Assembly (NCBI GenBank): GCA_045106055.1
Contig: JBGCED010000128.1
Span: 1 to 5,520, forward strand
Direction of reading: 5' to 3'
Length of the DNA: 5,520 nucleotides
DNA from: JBGCED01 sp045106055
GTDB lineage: Bacteria; Pseudomonadota; Alphaproteobacteria; CBDDJK01
Made by a program: the position numbers and the translations under genes. The stretch's first letter is position 1; the number at the start of each line of letters is the position of its first letter. Under the pieces are notes generated by a model that did no database searches, was not told the DNA's origin, and saw nothing but the letters and a program-made list of their open reading frames with translations. Below are positions 1 to 5,226 of the stretch, piece after piece.

Positions 1-9
1 TGAATATTT

Positions 10-34
10 TTTAGATTCTAACATCTAAATTTTA
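10..34 (+). terminator. AT-rich hairpin just upstream of the tRNA, possible weak terminator
   Basis: TTTAGAT (10-16) and ATCTAAA (23-29) form a perfect 7-bp inverted repeat with a 6-base loop, followed by TTTTA. The shape resembles an intrinsic terminator, but the stem is almost all A/T and the T run is short. It could end a gene to the left of the window. It could also lie in the tRNA promoter or leader. The call is weak because the upstream gene is not visible. Confidence 0.25.
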
Positions 35-39
35 ATGCT

Positions 40-124
40 GGAGGGATGCCCGAGTGGTTAAAGGGGACGGACTGTAAATCCGTTGGCTATGCCTACGTTG
101 GTTCAAATCCAACTCCCTCCACCA
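40..124 (+). tRNA. tRNA-Tyr (anticodon GTA), CCA encoded
   Basis: This is a complete type II (long variable arm) tRNA that decodes UAU/UAC. The acceptor stem is GGAGGGA (40-46) with TCCCTCC (114-120), then discriminator A121 and a genomically encoded CCA (122-124). The D-stem is CCC/GGG (49-51 with 63-65). The anticodon stem is ACGGA (67-71) with TCCGT (79-83), around loop CTGTAAA with GTA at 74-76. The variable arm at 84-96 has a GGC/GCC stem. The T-arm is GTTGG (97-101), TTCAAAT, CCAAC (109-113). All stems pair, so the gene looks functional. The DUF2889 gene begins 70 bases downstream on the same strand. Confidence 0.97.
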
Positions 125-128
125 TGCT

Positions 129-178
129 TTTATAAAAAGCGCCAATATTCGCCTTTATAAAATTGCATTTATAAAGCC
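129..178 (+). repeat. Three copies of palindrome TTTATAAA between tRNA-Tyr and the DUF2889 gene
   Basis: The 8-bp palindrome TTTATAAA occurs at 129-136, 154-161 and 168-175. The first sits in a small hairpin, GCTTTT-ATA-AAAAGC (126-140). The second and third form an imperfect dyad: GCCTTTATAAA (151-161) faces TTTATAAAGCC (168-178) with one mismatch and the 6-base spacer ATTGCA. The dyad ends 16 bases before the DUF2889 start codon. It could be an operator, a leader hairpin, or AT-rich promoter sequence with TATAAA acting as a -10. I cannot separate these from sequence alone. Confidence 0.4.
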
Positions 179-194
179 ATCAAAGAACAGGATC

Positions 195-767
195 ATGCCC
201 TTACCACCGCCAGCTCCTCGCAAGAAATACCATGGGCGCGATATTTTGTGCCAAGGCTTTTACCGCGAGGATGGGCTATGGGATATTGAGGGGCATTTGC
301 GCGATGAAAAACCCTATGCCTTTCAAAGCGAAGATCGCGGCGCGGTTAAAGTTGGAGACGCTGTCCATGATATGTTTTTGCGCCTAACGCTTACAGAAGC
401 GCTTGAAATCGTCGCGGTTGCGGTCGATATGAATGATACCCCTTTTACGATCTGCCCACAAGCTGAAGCCAATTATCAAAATTTGGTGGGACTTAAAATT
501 GGCCCTGGGCTGCGCAAAAATGTGCATCAGCGCATGAAAACAAGCGAAAGCTGCACCCATGTTACAGAATTAATTTGGGTGCTGGCAACGGTTGCAATGC
601 AAACTATTTTTACTTCCAAGGAACAGGTTAAGAAAGACCTAGGCGAAGTAAATTTTTCCGAAGATTCGCTTAAAAGCACCCCTGCAAAGCCTGATAGCTG
701 CTATGCATTAAGCGCCGACTCCCCCGTTGCAAAACGCATCTGGTCACATCTATCTTCCGACGAATAG
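195..767 (+). CDS. DUF2889 family protein, function unknown
   Basis: This 190-residue protein matches my recollection of the DUF2889 family, common in alphaproteobacteria and without an established function. Family-like blocks in order are HGRDI (13-17), an aromatic/acidic stretch leading to LWDIEGHL (28-35), VGDAVHDMFLRL (53-64), PFTICP (83-88), LVGLKIGPG (97-105) and CTHVTEL (120-126). These span most of the usual domain. Cys87, Cys120, His58 and His122 lie in the best conserved blocks and might matter for metal or ligand binding; that is a guess. There is no signal peptide or membrane segment, so it is probably cytoplasmic. The last 45 or so residues are polar and less family-like. The ATG at 195 has an AGGA three bases upstream, a short spacing. 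The gene follows tRNA-Tyr and may be read through from it, or use AT-rich promoter elements in the 70-base gap. It ends convergent with the DUF1501 gene. Confidence 0.8.
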   Translation: MPLPPPAPRKKYHGRDILCQGFYREDGLWDIEGHLRDEKPYAFQSEDRGAVKVGDAVHDMFLRLTLTEALEIVAVAVDMNDTPFTICPQAEANYQNLVGLKIGPGLRKNVHQRMKTSESCTHVTELIWVLATVAMQTIFTSKEQVKKDLGEVNFSEDSLKSTPAKPDSCYALSADSPVAKRIWSHLSSDE

Positions 768-873
768 ATTCATTTTTCTAAAAAAACAACCCATAATAAC
801 ACCCGCTATGACCTCAAATGCGTTCTCGAAACAGTCAAAAGCTTCGTGTAAATAAAATGAATTTTCTGTTAAA
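768..873. other. Convergent intergenic stretch with no convincing terminator
   Basis: This is the space between the stop of the plus-strand DUF2889 gene and the stop of the minus-strand DUF1501 gene. It is AT-rich. A run of seven A at 781-787 would read as a U run in the minus-strand transcript, but no GC-rich stem precedes it. I see no gene here. A shifted-frame minus-strand ORF crosses it but has no family features. Confidence 0.5.
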
Positions 874-2313
874 TTAAGCGGCAGAGTGAAATAAATTGGG
901 AATGGGCGGGATATTTTGACTGTCGGGGAAAATGGCATTTAACGCATCAGAATCAAAGTTCCAAACCGAGGCAAGCAGACTTTTAAATAGGGCGCGGCTG
1001 TCAAGGGTTGGATGAAGCCCAATCCCATCGCGATTCTTTTCAAGCTGCGGGTTGCGGTTCTGGGAAATGGCAATATCAACCGACGCTTGAAGCCCAGGCC
1101 ATGGCCCAATCATTTGCCCGCCATTCACCCGCCCCCCTACAACCAGTGCCAAGCCTGCATTGCCATGATTGGTGCCGCCTTGCGCATTGGGGATAATGGC
1201 GCGCCCAAACTCACTGATCATTAAAATTGTGGTTTTGTGAAAAATGGGCATTAAAGAATCCGCAGCAAGCCTGATTGCTTCAGCAAGATTTGCCATATTC
1301 ATTGCCAATGTGCCTTGCTGCGTGCCTTGCTGGATATGGCTGTCAAAGCCATTCACCGCAAAAATTGCAATGCGCGGCCCTTGATCATGGAGCATGCTTG
1401 GCACAATTTGTTTAACCGCAGACACCAGCCCTTGGCTGTGAATATGGTTTAAAATGCCCATATCATGGGTTATGGGAAGCAAATTTAATCGCTCATTCTC
1501 ATAATCAAACAGACCGCGCATGGCGGTGTTTAATTCAAAATCCTGCGCCGCAGCCCTTGCCGCCCGCGCTTCATATGAAAGCCAGCCTTGATCGCCTTCA
1601 AACTGCCCATTAGAAATGCGTCCATTCACATTGGCTTTGATCTGGTGTGTTTTATCCAAATAAGCGCGATCGGGCTGGATAAGCTGCGGCATTTGCTGCC
1701 CAACACCCGATAGGGCGCGTCCAAGCCAGCCTGTTTCTTCGGATTGCGCATGCTGATTGCCGTCATTGCCGCTTTGCATGACCAAGCGGGCATTAAAATG
1801 ATCATCCCCGCGATAGGGGCTGGCAATTGCAGGCATAAAGCTTAATAATTTTTGATCCCATAAATCAAACAAACTATGGCTAACGCTTGGATGTAAGGCA
1901 AATAAGCCATCAAGCGGCACGCCAAAAGCTTCATTATGAATGTTTGATAAGGCAAGTTCACCGCGCAATGCGCGATAATCTGGATCGCCATAAGGGCTTA
2001 GAAAATGCAGCCCATCAAGTCCGCCTTGCGGCAAGAAAATCAGCAAGCGTTCATCCGCAGGAAGTCGATCAAGGCTTGGCAGAAATTGCTGCGCTGCGGC
2101 TTCCATCCCTGATTGCATCATGCGCGGCGCGCCAATAATGCTTGCTGCTGCCCCCGCAATTCCCATGCCGCCAATACGCGCCAATAAGGATAATATATCG
2201 CGGCGATTAAGGAAAATTTGCCCCTGATCCTTGCCATCATTGACATCATTATCATGATTGACATGATTGACATCATTATCATGATTGTCTGTGGATTGAT
2301 TTAAAAACGGCAT
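874..2313 (-). CDS. DUF1501 family protein with Tat signal, probably exported
   Basis: This 479-residue protein belongs to DUF1501, related to the sulfatase/alkaline phosphatase superfamily; its substrate is unknown. Family landmarks in order are GGLDGL (97-102), FALHPS (138-143), DDHFNARLVMQSG (170-182), TGWLGR (194-199), GFDSH (322-326), SEFGR (367-371), GGTNHGNAG (379-387) and GGRVNGG (393-399). The usual form of the seventh motif is GTDHG; here the Asp is Asn382. A twin-arginine motif NRRDIL (36-41) is followed by a hydrophobic Gly/Ala-rich stretch to about residue 62, so the enzyme is likely folded in the cytoplasm and exported by Tat. Before that lies an unusual Asn/Asp/His-rich region (9-26). 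The ATG at 2313 is the only start upstream of the RR motif, as no GTG or TTG was found in between, but its ribosome site is poor. The gene lies 17 bases after the histidine phosphatase stop and is probably co-transcribed with it. DUF1501 genes are often next to DUF1800 genes; none is visible here. Confidence 0.88.
   Translation of the reverse strand: MPFLNQSTDNHDNDVNHVNHDNDVNDGKDQGQIFLNRRDILSLLARIGGMGIAGAAASIIGAPRMMQSGMEAAAQQFLPSLDRLPADERLLIFLPQGGLDGLHFLSPYGDPDYRALRGELALSNIHNEAFGVPLDGLFALHPSVSHSLFDLWDQKLLSFMPAIASPYRGDDHFNARLVMQSGNDGNQHAQSEETGWLGRALSGVGQQMPQLIQPDRAYLDKTHQIKANVNGRISNGQFEGDQGWLSYEARAARAAAQDFELNTAMRGLFDYENERLNLLPITHDMGILNHIHSQGLVSAVKQIVPSMLHDQGPRIAIFAVNGFDSHIQQGTQQGTLAMNMANLAEAIRLAADSLMPIFHKTTILMISEFGRAIIPNAQGGTNHGNAGLALVVGGRVNGGQMIGPWPGLQASVDIAISQNRNPQLEKNRDGIGLHPTLDSRALFKSLLASVWNFDSDALNAIFPDSQNIPPIPNLFHSAA
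2241..2287 (-). repeat. 27-bp period direct repeat in the DUF1501 N-terminus
   Basis: TGACATCATTATCATGATTG occurs exactly twice, at 2241-2260 and 2268-2287 on the plus strand, a 27-base period. Since 27 is nine codons, the repeat is in frame. It encodes an Asn/Asp/His/Val unit read roughly as VNHVNHDND within residues 9-26, just ahead of the twin-arginine motif. Each copy also contains the palindrome ATCATGAT. Slipped-strand expansion is the simplest origin, and copy number may differ among relatives. Confidence 0.85.
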
Positions 2314-2330
2314 GGTTCGCCAAGCGCCAT

Positions 2331-2975
2331 TTAAAGGGTTGGCGGACGATTAACCATCACCACACGCCATAGCAATCGATCCTCTTTTTCAATGCGATCA
2401 ATGCGGGTTACCGATAAATTATCAATGGTAAAGGAAAGCGCACGCTCTGGATCCATGCCAAGCGCAATCGCCAACGCAGCGCGGATTGTGCCGCCATGCG
2501 CCACCGCAATAATGTCTTTTCCAGGGTGATTGTTGGATGTTTCCTCGATAAAAGGGGCGGCGCGCGCGATTAAATCCAAAAAGCTTTCGCCATTTGGTGG
2601 GCGTAAATGCCCTGGACATAACCAGTAATCATGGGTTGCAAAACGCCCCGCAGCAGCTTGCATCTGGGCAAAGCTTTGCCCTTCCCAATCACCAAAATTC
2701 TGTTCATTCAAGGGGGGGGCTTCGATTGACACGGATGGTTGCAGCGGATTTTCAGCACCCATTCCGGCCATCTTGATTGATTCTGCGGTTTGTTTTGTGC
2801 GCTGTAATTGGCTGGTGATTAAGGTTGCTTGCTTGGGCAATATGGTTGCAAGCCCGTTAAAGGATGCCAAATCGGATACATCACAAGGCCAGTCTGTGCG
2901 TCCATAAATCACGCCTTGATTGGCGGTCACGACCGCATGACGAACCCACCACCATCTGGTTACCAACCCTGTCAT
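2331..2975 (-). CDS. Histidine phosphatase (phosphoglycerate mutase-like) family protein
   Basis: This 214-residue protein has the full branch-1 histidine phosphatase signature. The catalytic motif is RHA at 12-14, His13 being the predicted phosphohistidine residue. SxLxRTxQTA lies at 55-64 with Arg59. LNEQNFGDWEG (89-99) holds Glu91, the likely proton donor. A PxGES-type segment (127-131) and the second histidine in VAHGGTIR (158-165, His160) complete the site. No signal peptide or membrane segment is evident, although three consecutive Trp precede the catalytic motif. Substrates in this family range from small sugar or nucleotide phosphates to alpha-ribazole phosphate and phosphoproteins. 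No cobalamin genes are nearby, so I do not call it CobC. The ATG at 2975 has a good AGGA eight bases upstream and lies 21 bases after the cheZ stop. It is probably translated from the cheY-cheZ message. Confidence 0.88.
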   Translation of the reverse strand: MTGLVTRWWWVRHAVVTANQGVIYGRTDWPCDVSDLASFNGLATILPKQATLITSQLQRTKQTAESIKMAGMGAENPLQPSVSIEAPPLNEQNFGDWEGQSFAQMQAAAGRFATHDYWLCPGHLRPPNGESFLDLIARAAPFIEETSNNHPGKDIIAVAHGGTIRAALAIALGMDPERALSFTIDNLSVTRIDRIEKEDRLLWRVVMVNRPPTL

Positions 2976-2996
2976 CTATGATTTCCTTTAATGGGT

Positions 2997-3620
2997 TTAA
3001 TCAAACTGAGAGAGCAGCGCGTCAATTTCTTCTTGGCTAAGCCCGCCGCCTGGCAGTTGCGGCCCATTCATCAAGCTTTCTTCTTGTTGTTCTTCTTGCT
3101 TTACCTTTTCCGCTTGTGCTCCATCCTCGTCAAAAGCGGCAAAATACGCCAAGCGGCTTTCAAGCATTTTCAAAACTTCAAGCGATTTTTTGTCAATGGT
3201 CTTCAACGCAGAAATGATTTTGGCAACGCGCTGCCCCGTTAAATCTTGGAAAGTGCAAGCTTCAATAATTTTGCTGGTAAGATGCTCCAGATCATGCTTC
3301 GCTTCTGATGCAATGCCAGCTTTTTCAAGCTGTTCCAACAGCGATTCGCTGGCGGTTAAAATCTCGTTGGTGGCGCTTTCGGTTAAGGCAACAACCGCAT
3401 CAAGTTCATCGGTTGCACTTGGCACATGTTTTGAAACAATGCTGCCTGGATGCAAAGAGGAAAGCTCCGACATTAAGTCATTGATCGTCTTGTGCAAGCG
3501 ATTAATCTCAACCCGCAGCGGGCGCTGATGATCATATTGTTTTTCTGAAACCATTTTGATCACGGTTTCAACAATTTCAATCACCTGCTGCTTTTCAAAT
3601 GTTTTTTCTTCAACCATCAT
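2997..3620 (-). CDS. cheZ: CheY-P phosphatase CheZ
   Basis: CheZ dephosphorylates CheY-P and so ends the signal to the flagellar switch. This protein has 207 residues, close to the usual size. Most of it is predicted helical, consistent with the long CheZ hairpin that dimerises. The signature ACTFQDLTGQRVAKI (121-135) matches the active-site region of enterobacterial CheZ, so Asp126 and Gln130 correspond to the catalytic Asp143/Gln147 pair. An acidic, Gln-rich flexible linker (about 162-180) leads to a Gly-Gly-Gly spacer and a C-terminal amphipathic peptide, LSQEEIDALLSQFD (194-207). That position is where the CheY-binding tail lies in known CheZ. Two adjacent ATG codons (3620 and 3617) are possible starts; an in-frame TAA seven codons upstream excludes a longer protein. 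The Shine-Dalgarno is weak, with AAGG some 20 bases upstream. The gene follows cheY by 54 bases on the same strand, matching its function. Confidence 0.93.
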   Translation of the reverse strand: MMVEEKTFEKQQVIEIVETVIKMVSEKQYDHQRPLRVEINRLHKTINDLMSELSSLHPGSIVSKHVPSATDELDAVVALTESATNEILTASESLLEQLEKAGIASEAKHDLEHLTSKIIEACTFQDLTGQRVAKIISALKTIDKKSLEVLKMLESRLAYFAAFDEDGAQAEKVKQEEQQEESLMNGPQLPGGGLSQEEIDALLSQFD

Positions 3621-3674
3621 TGATATTATCGCTAAATCTTACCTTAAAATATTAAAAAATCAAAAATTATAGGC

Positions 3675-4055
3675 TTATTTTAAAACCGCTTCAATTTTTG
3701 TTTTCAGCGTTTCTGTGCTGAATGGCTTTACGATATAATTATTCACCCCAGAATTGCGGGCTTGAATGATATTTTCAACCTTATTTTCTGCCGTGACCAT
3801 GATAAATGGCACATTAGCGGAATCCGTGCCGCTGGCGCGCACCGCTTGCAAAAGCTCAAGCCCGCTTAAAGGCTGCATATTCCAATCGGAAATAATTAAA
3901 TCATAGGTTTTTTCACGGGTTAGGTTTAACGCCATTTTGCCGTCCGAAGCCTCGTCAATTGTTGAAAAACCAATTTGCTTTAACATGCTTCGAATAACCC
4001 GCAACATGGTTTTATAATCATCCACGATCAAAACGGATTTATCGCTAAAATTCAT
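3675..4055 (-). CDS. cheY: Chemotaxis response regulator CheY
   Basis: This is a single-domain receiver of 126 residues with no output domain, as expected for CheY. When phosphorylated by CheA it should bind the flagellar switch protein FliM and change rotation. The active site is complete and nearly co-numbered with E. coli CheY: Asp12 and Asp13 (VDD), phospho-acceptor Asp57 (ISDWNM), Thr88 (VTAEN), Tyr107 and Lys110 (YIVKPFS). The W-N-M after Asp57 and the NKVENI helix after Thr88 are typical of chemotaxis CheY. The ATG at 4055 has a strong ribosome site, AAAGGAG with about five to six bases spacing. cheZ follows 54 bases downstream, supporting a true chemotaxis role. No CheA or receptor gene is in the window. 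Expression is likely driven by the promoter and 22-bp repeat array immediately upstream. Confidence 0.95.
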   Translation of the reverse strand: MNFSDKSVLIVDDYKTMLRVIRSMLKQIGFSTIDEASDGKMALNLTREKTYDLIISDWNMQPLSGLELLQAVRASGTDSANVPFIMVTAENKVENIIQARNSGVNNYIVKPFSTETLKTKIEAVLK

Positions 4056-4060
4056 CTTTT

Positions 4061-4068
4061 TCTCCTTT
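4061..4068 (-). promoter_or_regulatory. Strong ribosome binding site of cheY
   Basis: On the minus strand the bases read AAAGGAGA and lie five bases before the cheY ATG. This is the strongest Shine-Dalgarno match that I saw in the window and it fixes the cheY start. The sites before cheZ and the DUF1501 gene are much poorer, so CheY is probably made in excess over the proteins downstream. Confidence 0.8.
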
Positions 4069-4127
4069 AACAGCCCACCCTAATTTATTAAAACAAATCG
4101 TATTTAGCAAATAATGAGGTACCGATT

Positions 4128-4157
4128 ATTATAATTTATTTAATTCTCAATAGTTAA
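4128..4157 (-). promoter_or_regulatory. Candidate sigma70-type promoter of cheY
   Basis: On the minus strand a perfect TATAAT -10 (4133 to 4128) is preceded, after an 18-base spacer, by TTAACT (4157 to 4152), which matches TTGACA at four of six positions. Transcription would start near 4121 and give an untranslated leader of about 66 bases before cheY. The -35 element lies within the first copy of the 22-bp repeat. The region is very AT-rich, so a chance TATAAT is quite possible, and the same place also reads TATAAT on the plus strand. Confidence 0.45.
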
Positions 4158-4227
4158 TGTTTTAATTATCAATAGTTAATGTTTTAATTCGCAATAGTTA
4201 ATATTTTAATTCTCAATAGTTAATGTT
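4139..4227. repeat. Tandem array, exact 22-bp period, four CAATAGTTAAT cores upstream of cheY
   Basis: The 11-base core CAATAGTTAAT occurs at 4148-4158, 4170-4180, 4192-4202 and 4214-4224, each exactly 22 bases after the last. The unit is CAATAGTTAATGTTTTAATT plus two variable bases (AT, CG, CT). Copy three has one change, G to A, after the core. Copy four keeps the core and GTT before the match stops, and a partial TTTAATT precedes copy one. There are no unique spacers between copies. The period is about two helical turns, so each core faces the same side of DNA. The array begins at the likely cheY -35 and extends upstream, where activators normally bind. TTAA half-sites recur but at 8- and 14-base intervals rather than the 11 of a CtrA box. 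Confidence 0.9.
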
Positions 4228-4243
4228 AAGCCTGCAACTTAAC
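4225..4243. promoter_or_regulatory. Perfect 6-bp inverted repeat at the far edge of the array, possible operator
   Basis: GTTAAG (4225-4230) and CTTAAC (4238-4243) form a perfect dyad around the 7-base spacer CCTGCAA. It begins where the fourth 22-bp copy ends and shares the GTTAA element with the array. The arms are AT-rich and short for a terminator, and no T run follows on either strand, so a dimeric protein-binding site is the better reading. Confidence 0.35.
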
Positions 4244-4464
4244 TTTACTTGATTTTTATCATTAAAAAATTTCAAGGATAATCACAAGCCCCATATTGAA
4301 TTCTTATGCAAAATTTAAACATAAAACCAGTATTTTTTATTAATCAAATAAACGATACACATTTTGAACCCAATAAACAATAAAAAAAATATAGGAATCA
4401 GGATATTATGCTGAGGCCATTAAAATGATGGTGCAGGCTTGCCATCAAAGCCGTTCTTTATGGC
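4228..4464. other. AT-rich remainder of the fliJ-cheY gap, no gene seen
   Basis: Between the repeat array and the fliJ stop codon lie about 235 very AT-rich bases. I found no open reading frame with family features, no tRNA, and no riboswitch-like structure that I recognise. Near the fliJ end, GATGG and CCATC (within 4427-4446) and AAGCC with GGCTT (4448-4452, 4462-4466) could form small stems, the second overlapping the fliJ stop. Neither has a proper U tract, so any terminator for the fliJ transcript is weak. Confidence 0.5.
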
Positions 4465-4887
4465 TTAATTATTCTGGCGTTCGCTCATTTGCATTGCCAC
4501 TTCATCAAGGATAATTTGGCTTTTTCGATTCATTTCAGCTTGCTGCTGCTTGATTTTTTCTTCCAAAATAATTTCCATTTTACTCACTTCGCTATAGGCA
4601 ATGCGCACCGCTTCCAAGGCGGAATCTATTTGCTGCTGCAGGTCTTGCATGGCTTTGGTGATGCGCTCTGCCTCTTTCAACGAGGCGTGCATATAAAAGG
4701 ATAGTTCAATTTGATAGGCGGGCTGCTGATTCATCGCCTGCCATTCATCTTGCCGCTTTTGATTAAGCGCATCCAAGGATGCTTTTAATTGCGCATGCTG
4801 TGCTTGTAAACCCGCCAAAATGCGGCGTTTCTCATCCAGTTGGGATTTATTGCGCTTTATCAATATTTCATAGGTTTTGTTGGACAT
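4465..4887 (-). CDS. fliJ: FliJ-like flagellar export coiled-coil protein
   Basis: This 140-residue protein is charged, rich in Gln, Glu, Lys and Ala, and predicted to be two long helices forming an antiparallel coiled coil. Helix one covers about residues 5-50. A break with Pro-Ala-Tyr (56-58) follows, and helix two covers about 65-135. Length and layout fit FliJ, which is near 145 residues and bridges the FliI ATPase and the FlhA export gate in the flagellar type III system. The LDEKRRIL segment near residues 17-24 and the SKMEI segment in helix two resemble alphaproteobacterial FliJ as I recall it. There are no cysteines, signal peptide or membrane segments. The gene starts three bases after the preceding membrane-protein gene, suggesting translational coupling. 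Its own ribosome site is weak. fliI is usually next to fliJ but is absent here. The nearby cheY and cheZ support a flagellar role. Coiled-coil similarity is easily over-read, so this is a probable call. Confidence 0.72.
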   Translation of the reverse strand: MSNKTYEILIKRNKSQLDEKRRILAGLQAQHAQLKASLDALNQKRQDEWQAMNQQPAYQIELSFYMHASLKEAERITKAMQDLQQQIDSALEAVRIAYSEVSKMEIILEEKIKQQQAEMNRKSQIILDEVAMQMSERQNN

Positions 4888-4890
4888 GAT

Positions 4891-5208
4891 CTAGGCATTA
4901 TATGCCGATAGCATCACCAGCGCAAGGCGCAGCATCGCAGGAAAACACAAAAATAGCATGGTGATTAGCATCAGGCCATTGCTGTAAATTGGGCGGGGAT
5001 TTTCTGAAAATCGCTGATAAAGGGCTGCGGGCAGCCCGCATATGATCAGGCTAAGACTGGAGAGCATAAAAGAAGAGATAAAAAATGCCATATTAGGCGA
5101 TGAAACGGGCAGTAATGGCAGCCAAAAAGGTGCATAGGGGATTAAATCATATAAATAGGGGGAAAAAATGCCATTCATACACGCCATGATCAGCAGCAAA
5201 TATAACAT
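4891..5208 (-). CDS. Small membrane protein of unknown function
   Basis: I do not recognise the function of this 105-residue protein. It is strongly hydrophobic, with about three membrane segments: near residues 2-18 or 20-36, 41-61, and 76-100. A short loop containing GLPAALYQRF lies after the second segment. Such a Gly-Leu-Pro-Ala-Ala-Leu turn followed by Arg suggests a conserved cytosolic edge, though I cannot name a family. The ATG at 5208 follows AAGGA by about eleven bases; an in-frame TGA just upstream rules out much extension. It lies 18 bases after the YggT-like gene and only three bases before fliJ, so all three are likely one transcript. A link to flagellar assembly is inferred from position only. 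Confidence 0.7.
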   Translation of the reverse strand: MLYLLLIMACMNGIFSPYLYDLIPYAPFWLPLLPVSSPNMAFFISSFMLSSLSLIICGLPAALYQRFSENPRPIYSNGLMLITMLFLCFPAMLRLALVMLSAYNA

Positions 5209-5226
5209 ATTATGATCAATCCTTCA

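Noticed and set aside
750..938. 62-residue minus-strand ORF in the convergent gap
   Set aside because: It overlaps the ends of both neighbouring genes in another frame, has no family features, and reads like translated AT-rich noncoding sequence.
1008..1224. Two overlapping plus-strand ORFs of 62 and 70 residues
   Set aside because: They lie wholly inside the DUF1501 gene, antisense to a well-conserved part of it, and have no recognisable domain.
2301..2330. Nine-codon minus-strand ORF directly after the phosphatase stop (TAAATG)
   Set aside because: It overlaps the DUF1501 start out of frame. A coupling role is possible, but so short an ORF is expected by chance and no ribosome site supports it.
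2331..2975. Alpha-ribazole phosphatase CobC
   Set aside because: The family motifs fit any branch-1 histidine phosphatase, and no cobalamin gene is in the window.
3190..3528. 112-residue plus-strand ORF inside cheZ
   Set aside because: It is antisense to the conserved CheZ core, and its Ser/Cys/Ala-rich composition is what complementing the CheZ codons would give.
4139..4227. CRISPR array
   Set aside because: Repeats abut with only two variable bases between near-identical 20-base stretches, so there are no spacers, and no cas gene is present.
4139..4243. CtrA boxes (TTAA-N7-TTAA) controlling motility genes
   Set aside because: TTAA occurs many times, but start-to-start distances in the array are 8 and 14 bases, and the dyad has nine bases between TTAA elements. 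The required 11-base start-to-start distance was not found.
4408..4514. Plus-strand short ORFs of 6 and 29 codons at the fliJ end
   Set aside because: The second runs antisense into fliJ, its composition is not protein-like, and no plus-strand gene follows that a leader peptide could control.
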